NCBI GenBank assembly: GCA_026008535.1
Contig: BRKX01000004.1
Location: forward strand, 14,533,501 to 14,597,500
DNA from: Perilla frutescens
Lineage: Eukaryota > Streptophyta > Magnoliopsida > Lamiales > Lamiaceae
Reading direction: 5' to 3'
DNA length: 64,000 nucleotides
Shown: piece after piece, positions 34,901 to 47,900 of the stretch
Numbering within the stretch: the first letter of the stretch is position 1
How the letters are laid out: each line of letters starts with the position of its first letter
Program-made: the position numbers and the translations under genes
Notes under the pieces: model-generated
What the model saw: only the letters and a program-made list of their open reading frames with translations
Database searches by the model: none
What the model was told of the DNA's origin: nothing

Positions 34901-35429
34901 ACTGACATTACTTGCGATTCTCAAAGGCCAGTGACATAAAATGCAAAACTAAATGTGGTCAGTACTCAGTATGATGAAATTAATCTTATGTACTCACTCT
35001 GAGAGTGAAGGATAAGTAAATTGACAATAAAGATGATTTTAAGAGGCTAATATTAACTAATTTTGATCAGTATGATGAAAGCAATTCTATATCAGAGAGT
35101 GAATAAAGCAAATAAAATTTAAAACTAGGCATCTTAGAAATAAAGGTTTGACATGCCTAAAAAAGAAACAACGGTATAGCCTGTCTGACTCTAGACCCTC
35201 TGCCAACAGTAGATAGAGAAAGGCCAAGTTATATTGTAGATAAAATACCCATTAGGGACATCAGGTTTCAAGTTCTGAAGCTTGTCCCAAGAATCGTGAA
35301 TTGCTGAACACGTCTAATTTCATTATTCGTCTGCTTAAGTTGCATACAGCAGAATAATCCTACACCTCCACAATGGAGAATGTAACTATATGCTGCTGAA
35401 TTATCAGCATCAATAACAAAGGTAGATTT
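34901..35429. repeat. Spacer with a roughly 115-bp tandem duplication
   Basis: GGATAAGTAAACTGACA (34893) ... TCAGTATGATGAAA and GGATAAGTAAATTGACA (35010) ... TCAGTATGATGAAA repeat in the same order, diverged. The remainder to 35429 is noncoding. Confidence 0.5.
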
Positions 35430-37912
35430 TATACATATGTAACAAAATGGAGATGAAAGGTAAGGGATCTCACAATGGCAATTATGTTGTCCGTAATAAT
35501 ATGCCCTTGTAGCTTGAATCCTTTGTCTCCAATCTCACAGATTGTGTGCCACAGTGCTGAAAATATTATCTGCACATTGTTGGAAGAGCATTCTGTGCTA
35601 AAATTCACATCCCATCTGTGTCCGAAATGATGATAAACAGTTACTTCCAGATCATCACATAAATATGCAGATCCTAATGGAGGAAGAAGCATAGGGATGG
35701 ATACACACAATTCAACCAACCCAATTAAGTCCTTCAATTCATCCACAGAACCTCCAACATCAAAGAAATCATCCACCACTGTGGTCAGAACACCATTTTT
35801 GGCCCACGCCATGCGTGCATCTGATAGTTCTGGAACAAAAAAGGTTGCTGCAGCAGAAAAATAACAGTATGCAGACTTACTCCTTGCAAACTTCAGCTCA
35901 TCCAATCTATTCTCTACGACCCATCTACAAGAAAATATAGAAATAGGAATGATAAGGAAACATGAACATTATATGACAATGTATATGCCAATAAGCAGAT
36001 ACCTAAATCTGACTACAATCAAGTTCAGTATTAAATATCTATCACTGCTTTTAGACTCAATTTTGAACAGAATTTAATCTCCGAGCTTGCACTTGTTAAC
36101 CACTAGTTTACGAATTTGTATCCTTAGAAAATAGAGATTTAAGGAAAACCTTTAAGGAGGAGAGGAATATAATTGAATTTTATACATATGTAACAATGCT
36201 ATTCCAAGAAAAAAGTGCCGAAATCCTTAAGGAGCACAAATTGGCTGAAATATACGATATATGTATATAGAAAGAAAAATAGTTCAACCCAAATCATTCT
36301 ATCTAGTTGAGTGGTCATGTTTATATACCTCAATGATACAGTCAGAAATAAGATAAATACTCCCCTGAGGATCTAAGGATTCTAAAGTTGATATCAGTCA
36401 TGTGTAATTCAAGTCAGAGAACCTATTCCAAATTTATATCACATAATCCATACTTGCAAAGAAACCAGTGGTGGCATTTGGTATGTTGTCTAGAGAAGCA
36501 TACCTTTCAAGTTCTCTGAGTTCTTCACGGTGTATCATTTGACATCGATTGAAGTCTTCTACGGACAGAAAAAGGAAATCCTTGTTGCCAAATTTTGGCG
36601 AACTGAATTTCAAACAGTACGATAACAAAGTATAAGTTAAAAGGGGGCGGAGCGAAAGAGAGAGAGAAGGAGGTAGAGAGGGAGATTTACAGAAGGAATT
36701 ACCTATATGAAGTTTTCAGAAATCTCAGACTATCAAAGTTGTAATGCTCTATATTTTTCCGCTTTGCAATCCTGTCCAAAATTGCATAAAAAGGATACTC
36801 AAGTGCCTGGTCCACCTGAGATAAGAGAAGAACAAGAACCTATCATAACTAACTCATGCACCCATGAATAAAGCCCAGCCCTGTAAGTTCAACTTAAAGT
36901 ATCTACCTCTGCATGAATATTTCTACCAAGTTGACATGATTGAATAAAACCACTGGATAGTTCCTGCTCAAGTAAATATTTAAGCCTTAAATTTTGTTGT
37001 TTCAAATCTCTTTCATCTGGATATTGTATGAGTTCAGATGCCCTATATAATTCAAGAGTTGTGTTAATGTCTGTCATATTTCCACGAATGGAACTTGAAA
37101 AGCCCTCTTGTAGAATTTCTGTAATTGGATCTGCATTATAAATTTTCCAACTTAAGTACTCTTTTCTCCTTAACGAAGGAAAGACAGAAATTAGAAAAGA
37201 AAAAAAAGATGTTTATGCATTGAAGTTGACCTGAAGTCACGTTGTATCCATTCATTCGCAATGTCCGGAATGCTAAAGCACAAGTTGAGGCTTCCATGAT
37301 CTCTTCATTGCCCTGCAGCCAACATCTTTTATGGAAATTTAATAGTGTAAGTTTGCAATTTCTACCACATATAATAGTAGCTATCTCATATTCTTTGCTT
37401 GACAAACAAAGTAGAGTTGATAAACATATGTATATGCCAGAGACTACCTGTATGTTTCATCCAACACGCTTTGAATTTCTGTCAAAAAATACCGGCTGAT
37501 CCCTAACCTTTCAAGATTATCAACCACGCATAGCTGAGAATATAAATCTAGAGGATAAACTGCAGGAACTGAAAAGAGAAAGATAAAAAATGTTAGGTTT
37601 CAAAAATTCTAAACAGTTGACATACAAAAAATTCAGTGACAATACCTGCACTCCCAAACTTCTTTAAGGCCAAATTCAGGTAATTGAGGTAGTCAGAATT
37701 CCAGAATGCATAATTCCATTAATAGATGGAAAAATCCATAATCATCTCTGCTCTTTCCCCCAAAGCACGTTCAACTACAGTGTCAGTTAAAAGTAACATG
37801 GTTTTTCAAATGAATTACAAGTATAGAACAGGACAACTAACACCTTTTAAGCTCCAAATCCCTCTTACACATCAAGTCATTGAATGTAGTTGGCTCTAAA
37901 CGCAGGTCTAAA
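35430..37912 (-). pseudogene. ent-Kaurene synthase-like class I diterpene synthase, both ends missing
   Basis: Successive exons are recognisable on the minus strand: LEPTTFNDLMCKRDLELKR (about 37905-37850), NSDYLNYLNLALKKFGSA (ending 37646), VYPLDLYSQLCVVDNLERLG (37559-37448), CALAFRTLRMNGY (about 37312-37232), the segment ending QLGRNIHAE (about 37120-36907), VDQALEYPFYAILDRIAKR (about 36818-36704), KFGNKDFLFLSVEDFNRCQ (about 36610-36505), and the catalytic exons 35924-35450. The last contain the class I Mg-binding DDFFD in NGVLTTVVDDFFDVGG. In plants such enzymes convert ent-copalyl or related diphosphates to kaurene-type diterpenes in plastids. The transit peptide and gamma domain start are missing, the exons after TDNIIAI are absent (no NSE/DTE motif), and a TAA lies at 37721-37719. 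It is therefore non-functional. Confidence 0.85.
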
Positions 37913-38345
37913 GAAAGTGAGGGATGTGGTGATGGAGAAGGGCTTTGAGTAGAAAGCAAGCAAAAGATAAGGGCTCCAAAAACTTTAACTTTTAAAGTTA
38001 TTTTCAATGTCAAGGCAAGCATATATGCCCGCGCTTCCACATTTTCCCGATCAGATCAAATCAAATGAGAGAGAGAGAGAATACGTGATCCCTGTACGCT
38101 TCCTCCCTCCTAAAATAGTAACATATCACATATGGACTCACTCCACCACTTTTTTCCACTCTTTTACATTTCTTCCGATTCACATCTCTAGGTACCATTA
38201 CCAATGCCTGACAGTGCAAAGTGGGCTGCATGCTCCTAAAGAATCATCTTTTTGCACTAACAATTCTTTTCTTTCACTCACTCTATTTATACCCATTGCA
38301 TTCATTGTGCTTCAAGAATTCGAGTTTACTTTCTTGATTATTGAG
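37913..38345 (+). promoter_or_regulatory. Upstream region of the X8-protein gene
   Basis: The first 190 bp are duplicated at 32789-32960. A GA microsatellite (GAGAGAGAGAGA, about 38068-38080) and CT-rich stretches precede a TATA-like CTCTATTTATACCC at 38279-38292, about 55 bp before the ATG. The region begins exactly where the diterpene synthase relic ends. Confidence 0.5.
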
Positions 38346-39487
38346 ATGGTGGAAAATGGAGTTGTTCGACTTCCACTCTGCATTTTGCTTCTCTGCGTTT
38401 GTTTTGCAGCCATTTGCCTTGTTCAGTGCGGTAACTTGTCTTTGGACTCTCTTCTTCATTTATTCATTCGCATGATTTCTTTCTTTAATGTGTGGTTTGC
38501 CCATTTTGATCCTCATCTTGATTTGGGTTTGGTTTGATCATTAATGTGCTCTCACTAAACTGGAAATTGGTACACTTTCTTCTATATTTCAATTGACACA
38601 ACTAATGACCGACTACATATATTATATATACGAGATGAAATATGATTAATCACATTGGAGAATCTACAATCTGATAACACATGAATACTGTAATTTTGCA
38701 GATGCTACAAGAAGAATTCAGCAATACAAAGCAGGAGGAAGAAGAAAAATCGATTCTATGAAGAAGTTAGAGTCATCAAACACGGATCCATATGTTAGCT
38801 CACCATTCTCCCTCCCACCATATGAATCCCTTCCTCCATTCCCTTCCCCTGAAAACACACCCCCTTACTGTGTATACCCACCATCCATCCCCACATTGCC
38901 AGCCCCGACCCTCAACCCACCCAGTTACACACCAATTCCCAATCCACCAGCCATAGTTCCAACCCCTCCTGCTCCGACTGAGCCCGTCTTCACCCCACCT
39001 TACTACGAGCCCAGCCCCCCTAGCTACGTGCCCTTCCCACCTTCCACTGGATTCGTTCCAAGCCCCAAATTCTTGCCTCCCATTGTGTTCCCTCCACCAG
39101 CAGTGCCGCCTCCTCCCCGTCGGACACCTCTAACGGCCATGTGGTGCGTGGCCAAGGCTGCAGTGCCTGACCCGATCATGCAAGAAGCAATGGACTATGC
39201 CTGTGGCTCTGGAGCTGACTGCGACCAGCTTCAGCCCACCGGATCCTGCTTCATGCCTAACACCTTGTTTGCGCATGCTTCCTACGCTTTCAATAGCTAC
39301 TGGCAAAGAACTAAGGTCGCTGGAGGTAAATGTGATTTTGGAGGAACAGCTATTCTTGTCACCGTTGATCCAAGTAAGTTTTTCTATTATTCAACACTCA
39401 TTGAAGCATCAAATATGTGAGGTCATTAATTCAATTTATTCCTTCTTGTCTACAGGTTATGATGGCTGCCATTTCATCTACTTCTAA
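38346..39487 (+). CDS. Secreted proline-rich X8-domain protein (Ole e 10/PDCB-like)
   Basis: Three exons, 38346-38430, 38702-39373 and 39456-39487, with GT-AG borders and agreeing phases, give 262 aa. An N-terminal hydrophobic signal (LPLCILLLCVCFAAICLVQC) predicts secretion. A short basic stretch is followed by about 110 residues very rich in Pro, Tyr and Ser (PPYESLPPFPSPENTPPY and similar), extensin-like. The C-terminal third is an X8/CBM43 module: MWCVAKAAVPDPIMQEAMDYACGSGADCDQL, then GSCF, FAHASYAFNSYWQ, KCDFGGTAILVTVDPSYDGC, with the six conserved cysteines that bind beta-1,3-glucan (callose). No glucanase domain is attached and the protein stops four residues after the last Cys, so there is no GPI anchor signal. 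The role is cell-wall binding; a specific function is not assigned. Confidence 0.9.
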
Positions 39488-40101
39488 TTTTTCAGAAAAA
39501 TGGCTGCCATTCTCAGAGTGAATTGTTACAGATAGGGAAACACAATTTTTGTTATTTCTCCTATCATCAAATAATCCTACAACCAAGAGCCTTACAAAGT
39601 GTTCTTGAACTGGGCCACCATTAATTTTGTAATACCCATACACAAATATTGTTAAGCCTACTTATCTCTCCATTTTTATTTTGGGAAATTGGTTTCGTGG
39701 ATTAGATGCTGTATTCTCATTGTATCATGCTCTAATTAATTGCTACTTCAGATTTTATTGTTTTAGTAATTACTGACTTTTTTTAGTTTTCTTATCTCAT
39801 TGAGAAATTTCGAAAACCTACCTTTTAACTTATTTATTTTAATAAAAACATCATCTAATTGTAGTTCCATTGCCAGTAAATTCTAACGTGGAGTGATGCA
39901 TTACATCCCCTCCTCCCGCCGCTCGCAAATGTCCCGAACTATCAAATTTTGGTTATTTGCGACTCGATTTTTTTTTTTTGTCCAATAACAAAAATTTTGG
40001 CCAGTCGTACAAATCTATCGCGACACTTCAATTAACATATTGTGACACTTAATTACCTACTGTGATAGTTCGAACCGAAATTATTTTATCTGCTGACCAA
40101 T
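39488..40101. other. 3' flank of the X8 gene
   Basis: Noncoding. 39967-40101 is the part duplicated at 33360-33495. It ends at the A that precedes the Helitron terminus. Confidence 0.5.
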
Positions 40102-40287
40102 CTATACTATATATAAAAGCATAAAAAATCTAATTGAAATTGATTTTGAAATTGATTTTGCTGATTAATTGGTGGCAATTTTGTAATAAAATTTGAAAGT
40201 TGAGGTCATTAATTTTCCATTTATTATTCATTTAAAATATTATTATATAAATAAATATTTTTAAAAGATCAATCTGGAACGTGTGTG

Positions 40288-41119
40288 TAGGGTTGTAAAC
40301 GAATCGAATCGGAGCGAATATCTATGTATTCAATTCGATTCGAACAAAATGTTATATATTCGATTCGACTTCGAATATTTTTTTTTATTCGTATTCGATT
40401 CGATAAGATATTCGCAAATATTCGATTCGATTCGATTTTTTAAAGTGTATTATAAACATACAATACGATTCGATTCGAAATTTCCTTAATTTTACACTAT
40501 TCGATTCGATTTGCAATTTTGAAGAAAATTTTCTAAAACAATATTTTAAACCAATATTTTACCTAATAAACAATTAAAAACAAAACTCAATAATAAATGA
40601 TATTTTTGATACATTTACCTAATAAACACTCAATAATAGTAATAGATGCTAAAAACATATTTATGTGTTCCAACTCACTGTTCACAAATCTTAATAAATA
40701 ACATACTAAGTTAGCGTTTTGTATTTCACCGTATGGGAGAATTAGGTATTAGGATTATTTTTGTTTAATTTTGTTTCTTAATTTATTTTATATGTATGTA
40801 TATATATATATATATATTGTATTAAGTCATCTCATTTGCTGGCCCATTATTGGATATTTATATTATTATATATCAGAATCCATTATATATATATATGTTT
40901 ATATATATATATATATATATAAACATAAATCGAATCGAATATTTTTGAATATCGAATCGAATATCATGATTTTGAGTTTGAATTTGATAACTAATCGAAT
41001 CAGAAAAAAGTATTTGTATTTGTATTTGTATTCGAATCACAAATTTCCGAATTCGAATAACAAAAAATCGAATCGAATATCGAACCGAACCAAAATTATT
41101 TGATTTGTTTACAACCCTG
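40288..41119. mobile_element. Non-autonomous hAT element with ATTCGATTCG subterminal repeats
   Basis: The inverted ends TAGGGTTGTAAACGAATC (left) and CAGGGTTGTAAACAAATC (right, reverse complement) are bordered by a perfect 8-bp duplication CGTGTGTG (40280-40287 and 41120-41127). Multiple ATTCGATTCG motifs lie near both ends. The interior is AT-rich with (AT)n runs at about 40797-40815 and 40899-40920 and has no transposase. Confidence 0.88.
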
Positions 41120-41127
41120 CGTGTGTG

Positions 41128-41976
41128 TTGAGGCCATGAATTCAGGTTATTTGATAAATCCGGATTTTATTGAATTTTTTTAAAATTATATTAATAATAA
41201 CATTTTTCTGAAACGTGTGTACTTGGATATAATGTTATTAAATAAATAATTGTTAGAACGTGTACTGGGTTATGAGAACATGTACTGGGTTTGTAATTTA
41301 AATCCATAATCAGAATTATGTAATTAAATTTATTGAAATAAAAAATTCTTTTTGTAATTTAAATCCATAATCAGAATCATGTAATTAAATTTATTGAAAT
41401 AAAAATTATTTAATAAATCCTATTTTTATTGAATATTTTTAAAATTATATTAATAATAATTATTTGAAATGTGTACTAGGATATAATGTTATTAAATAAA
41501 TAATTATGAGAACGTGTACTGGGTTATGAGAACGTGTAGTGGGTTTATAATTTAAATCCATAATCAGAAGCATGTAATTAACTTTATTGAAATAAAAAAA
41601 ATATTTTATTTTTTTAAAATACTTAACTTTACCATTCAGAATAGATATTTAATATATGACTATTTATAATTAATATTTACGGTAGGAGTAATTAAATTAG
41701 ATTGAGGGAATGAAAATTTAAAAAATATATACAAAACAGAAAATAAATGAAACTGCTATAGACCACTACAGACAAATTATCCTCCACTTTCTAGACCCCA
41801 CTACTTCTAACAAAAAACTGATTCATATATAAAAAAATTTACATATTAGAAACGACAATTCACTCACTCACTCTTCATAATTTACGTCTACTTCTGTTCA
41901 TTTTCTCTGAAATCATCACAATCTTTCTCATAATTTTTCCTCAGCTAAAAGCAGAAAAACAGTCTGAAACTTTTAA
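41128..41976. repeat. Helitron 5' noncoding region with two roughly 250-bp tandem units
   Basis: GATATAATGTTATTAAATAA, GAACGTGTACTGGGTTATGAG and TTTAAATCCATAATCAGAA occur twice in the same order (about 41147-41400 and 41401-41600), with a shorter extra copy of the last part. The stretch from 41850 to 41976 is the probable leader of the RPA-like gene. Confidence 0.6.
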
Positions 41977-44900
41977 ATGGCTCCGATTTTTGGAACTGTA
42001 CAGATGCTAAAACCCGGAAGAAGTACGTTCGGTATAGAACTAAGGTTGATACGATGGTACGAAAACTCAAACGCATTTAGTCTAGAATGCATCTTCCATG
42101 GCCGAGAGGTATATTCATGTGCCCAAATTTATGATTTTTTTTGCTTTATGATATAAAAACTTATAAGAGTTATTTTGTTTTTATAGGGTCAACGAATTCA
42201 TATGACAATTCCAAAGACAAATATCGAAAAGTTTAAAGATCGCCTTATTGAAGGCAATGTTTATGCTATAATTGATTTTGTTATTGGATTAAATGTCATG
42301 AAGTACAAGACAACTGGGAGCCTTTATAAGATTATTGCATTTAAACACACACGAATCTTTGAGGTTTTTCACGAAGAATTTCCACAGCATTTGTACGAGA
42401 TCAAGAATTTCAACGATATTGCAAATATGGAGAACATGGGAGATGCAGCGATGTTTGGTAAGACAACTCAATACATATGATAAAATAATTTGATAATTCA
42501 CAACTATGAATTTTTAAATTATTTTTTGTTCTTGGGCAGATGTAATGGGAACTATAGTGTCACACTATAGACCGCTTACAAGAGAGATAAATGGGAAGCT
42601 TACGAAATTGATGGATTTGGTGTTGGAAGATCTAGAGTAAGCTTTTTAATTTAAATTACATATTTTTATGCTTTAAAGTTTTTAATTGTTCTCTAATTAT
42701 GTATTCAGTAATTATTTCTGAATTTTTGTAGAGGAAACACAATTACAACAACACTTTGGGAAAGCTATGCAGAACAGATGATAGATTTTTTGGAGACTCC
42801 CCCTGAAGCACCAGTGGCAGTTATTCTACAATTTTGCAGACTTAACCTATACAGGGGTAAGATTTTTTTTTTCCTATAAATTTCAATTAAAGGAAATTTT
42901 TTGATTAATTAAATATTACAATAGGTGAAGTACGAATTTCATCTTTGTTTAATGTTACAAAGATTGTGCTGGATCAGAAAGTTTCAGAGATTGTGGACTT
43001 CAATTTTAGGTAAAATAATTTATTTCAGTTTATGGTAAATATATTATTTATATTTATAGCCCACATATTTATTTCAGTTTTCGGACACAACTGCATTACT
43101 GCCGACATATATTGTATTACAATTTTCGAGAAGCTTCATTTCACCTTCTACACTCACTCCGCAATTTAAATTTATATGTTCATAATACGTTCTTTAAATA
43201 GCAGATGAACATAAATTTATGTGCATATGAACATAACTGACTTATAAAAATAGCAGAGCATACAACCATTCAAGTATACATATAAAAATATTAAAGCATG
43301 TATGTATCAGATTATTACCTATAAAATTTATACATAACGTTATGTGTAGTTATGTATAAAAATAACATTAAATATATTATTTAATGAAGAGCTCAGAATG
43401 TTCCAGATATTGCAGATGTTCATTTTTGTTAGAATGTTTAAAAGATAGCATTCAGAACATATTAGACCTTGGGCTTTGTTGTTATTTTTATTTGCTTATA
43501 ATTTTTTATTTAAGACACATTATTTTATTAACATTAATTTATTATATATTTATTTGGAGGTATATGACTACTGGGAAAGTGAGTCAACCAGTATCTCCAC
43601 TTTCACATCGTCATCATCATCAAGGACCCTAAATGACGAAATTAGAGATGGTGATTTTGAACTGAAGACCATATCTCAAATAATGACAGATGGAAAGATA
43701 TTTTAAATATTTTTTAATTGCATTCTAAATAGTTTTATATTACACATATTCACGTATTTTTTTTCTTTAAATTAGATTGACAATTTCTGGATATTTGCGA
43801 CCATACTCTGTGTAGAGACCATTGGAGACTGGTCCTACTTGGCTTGCAAAAGATGTCAGAAGAAAATTAAAGAAAGTGGGAATTAATTTTTCTGTGAAAA
43901 ATGTCAGTCCTTTGACATTGCAGGAAAACTGAGGTAACTTAAATTTATATTAAATTTAACATTTTTCAAAAAAATTCTAATTTTTATAAGTTTTCAATTA
44001 CAGGTACAAGCTTACCGTGAGGGTTGTAGATGACAGTGGAACCACCACATTCCTAATGTGGGACAAGGAAAGCATAGCACTAATTGGAAAAACGGCTACT
44101 GAATTAAGTCTGGTAAAAAAAGAATTAAATTCCTAAAATGAAAAAATATAAATGCTGATTAAATTTTTTTATAAGGTCGAAGCATTGAAGGAATTCCACC
44201 GGGGCTTGAAACTGTTCAATATTACTGTTCAACCCGGGCAGACAAGAAATTACACTGGATCTTACAGTGTAGCAAGGATTTGCACGGACAGAGAAATTAT
44301 AAAAAAAATGTGTGGTGAAAATTTGCCTACTGAGGTAGGAAAAAAAACACATAAAACTGATTTTTCTAAATAAATGCTTTTACGTATTTAACTAGTATTA
44401 CATCCCGTGCAATGCACGGCGAAAGCTTTATAGTAAATAATTTGTACACATACAATTAATAATTAAATTATGGTTAAGTAATTAATAGAAGTAATTATAA
44501 AATGTACATATAAATAATGTAATGTTATATATATATATATATTCAAATTTATTCACTATTTTATCGACAAACAATTCATATTAATGAATAAATTTATAAT
44601 TTACATTCATTTTTTTATAATAAACGCAAATAACATAATTGATTCGCCTGAAATCTATTACAAACATAATTGAAATAATTTATAATTTAAGTACAATGAG
44701 AAACATTAAGAAAATGATACAATACCGTAAAATACATTTAAGAAAATTATAATACATCATCGTCATCCCTTCATACTATGTGAAGTGAATATTTAGGACA
44801 TTATCGAGGGACAATTGTCACGACTTAAGCAGTTCTTCCACAATTTGATTAATGCATCATCATCATCATCATCTCTTTTTATTGTAGAGAACACCTCAAA

Positions 44901-47900
44901 CTTCATCTTTAACATCATATCATTTCATGTCTCATTAGACACGAATATATGAACATATTAAATTATATTATTGTAAAATATTGGTCTATATATATGTATT
45001 GTCAAATTAAACATTTGTCATTTTTATGAATGATATGTAAAATATACATGTGATATCTAACTATTAAAGAAAAATGTTAAATAATTTGAAATGTGTTATA
45101 TAAATAATTTTATGGATCGAATAATGTAGCGCGCGCGCGCACACACACATATATATATTCAAACACGAGGTTTCGCATATTTAAAGCTCATTATAATTTA
45201 AATCTTCTAACTAAAAAGATTATTCATTTTCACATAATTTAGCATAATTTGACTGCTCAACAATCAAAATTCTAAAAATAGGCTTGAAATCTCGCATATA
45301 ACTGAAACTCAATTATGATTTGAGAGCCACAAACCATTTCACGAAACAATATTAATAAGAGAAATTATTTGTTTGAAATGAATCATTATTATATGATACT
45401 ATAAATAATAAAATAATAAAATAAAAAAATAAATAAGAAATTAATTACTTATGCTAAATAAAATCATTGAGAACTTTCTATACAAAAATAAAATTAATCA
45501 CATTAACTTCACCACTGAAAAAAAAATTATTTGTTCAATGGATCAAAAATTAATTCAAAAATATATTTACTTCAACATTGTAATGCGTAGGATACATTAA
45601 AATAAATTTGAATGTACCTAATAAATTTAATTTTTTTTAAAAAAATAATACAGTAATGAATTTATATCCAAATATAAAAAATTTCAATCCATAAAGTATA
45701 CCGGACCAGATTATATTTCGTGTTACATCTCATGTTCCACTATCATTAATGGATGACACGTGTAGTAACTTTCACACCTATGTATTTGATGACATCATAA
45801 ATGTACACTTGATCTCAAATAAATTAAAATATATTTAATATTAAATTAATAATTTAAAATATCAAATGTTACATTTAATTTCAACTGAAAGACTGAGAAA
45901 GGTGAAAATTAATTGTTGGGTATGTTGCTTTATAGTTAATTCATGCACAATAATATTTGTTAGTTTCTCACTGTGCATAAATTTTGCTTCATGTATTAAA
46001 TATATTTAAATTTTATAACTTAAATATATTAACATCAAATTTAATAAGAATAATTAATATATTTAATCCAAAATTTTGAATATATTTAATTCAATTTTTT
46101 ATATACTTAATTTAGAATTTTAATTTTCAAATTTATATATTCGATAAATATAAAATATATTTAATATTGGTATTTAAACTTATATAAATTTAATATTTAT
46201 AAATTATTTGATGCTAGATAAATATTTTTGGAAAAAATTAAAATATATATGTTTTATCTCTATTATATATATAATTGATAACTTAAATATTTTAGCTTCA
46301 AGATTTTAAAAGTATTTAGCATTAAGTTGATAAAACCAATCAATTCATTTAATTCAAAAGTTTAAATATATTTAATTTAAATTTTTGGACGTGGCTTGAT
46401 TTTTTTTTAATAGTTATAGTTAACTAAAAAATGAAAAATAAGTTCAATTAACTTATTTAATATATTTATTGAATTTTTTAATATATTTAATTGAAAAATT
46501 AAAATTTAAAATATTTAAATTCTACAAACTTAAAATATATTTAATATTCAATATTAAATTACATAAAATCAAATATTACTATTGATCTCAATTGAAAGAC
46601 TAAGAAGATTGGTAGACCATTTTCAGGTTTCACAATTTATAGTTTACTTATGAAAAACCGTATATGTAATTTCTTCAATGTGGATTTAATAGAGTTTAAA
46701 AAATTAAAGCATGTAAGTTTTAATTATTTAAAATATATTTAAACTTGAGAACATAAATATGTTAACTTCAAAAAATTTAAAATATTTAAAATTAAATTGA
46801 TAAGGTTAATTATTAAACATTGAATTAGTAAACTTAAGTATATTTAATTTAAATTTTTGGATATGGATCTTGATTTTTTTAATAGATTTAATTAACTAAT
46901 TAAAAAAATTAAAGTAATATATAATTAAGTTATTTTACTTGAAAATTTTATTATATTTAATTAAATATATAATTATCAAATATTTAAATTTTATAATTTT
47001 AAAATTTATTTAATATTTCACATTAAATTAATAAAATCAAATATCAAAATATTACATTTATCTCAATTGAAAAACCCATAAAGATAAAAAAATCATTGTT
47101 GTGGTTTATAATTTATAGTTTGTTCGTTTATACAAATATTTTTTTTAATTTTCAATGCAGGATAAATATTATTTAAAAAATTAAACATATTGTTGATAGT
47201 TAAGTATGTTCACGTCAAAATATTAAAAATATTTAACATTAAATTGGTAAAATTAATTAATACATTTAATTAAAAAATTGAATATATTTAATTCAAACTT
47301 CGTAATATATTTTTTTCAAAATTTTAATTTTATTGAATTTAAATTTTACAAATTTAAAACATATTTAATATTTGTTAGTTCTTCGATGTATATTAAATTT
47401 TGTTTCTAATTTTAAAACATATAAGTTTCAACTATTTACAATTAATAACTTAAATGTTCTAGATTCCAAATTAAAACAAATATTCAAGTTAATATTTTGG
47501 ACGTCAGTATTTAAATTTAGGTATATTTAATTTAATATTTTGGATGTCCATAATGAGTTTTTAATATATATATATATATATATATAATTCTTTATTTTTT
47601 TATATGACTCTTTAAGTTAACCGAATATATTTTAAAAAAATTCAATTATCGACATCCAAAATTAAAAGTTTAAAGATAACATATTTAAAGAATTACAAAT
47701 AGTTATATTAATTATTATTTTTAATTATTATATAATGAATAAATATTGAACAAATTCCATTTAGAATCATTCAAATATTATATTTTTATTTCTATAACAT
47801 TAAATCTCCATTGGGTATGAAAATGGGTATTAACTTCTACATTACTTTGAACACAAATATCAAATTAGAGAAACAACAAATAAATAAATTACAAAAAAGA

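Noticed and set aside
45129..45160. (GC)n-(AC)n-(AT)n microsatellite as a functional Z-DNA element
   Set aside because: A simple repeat of about 30 bp in a gene-less transposon; nothing supports a function.
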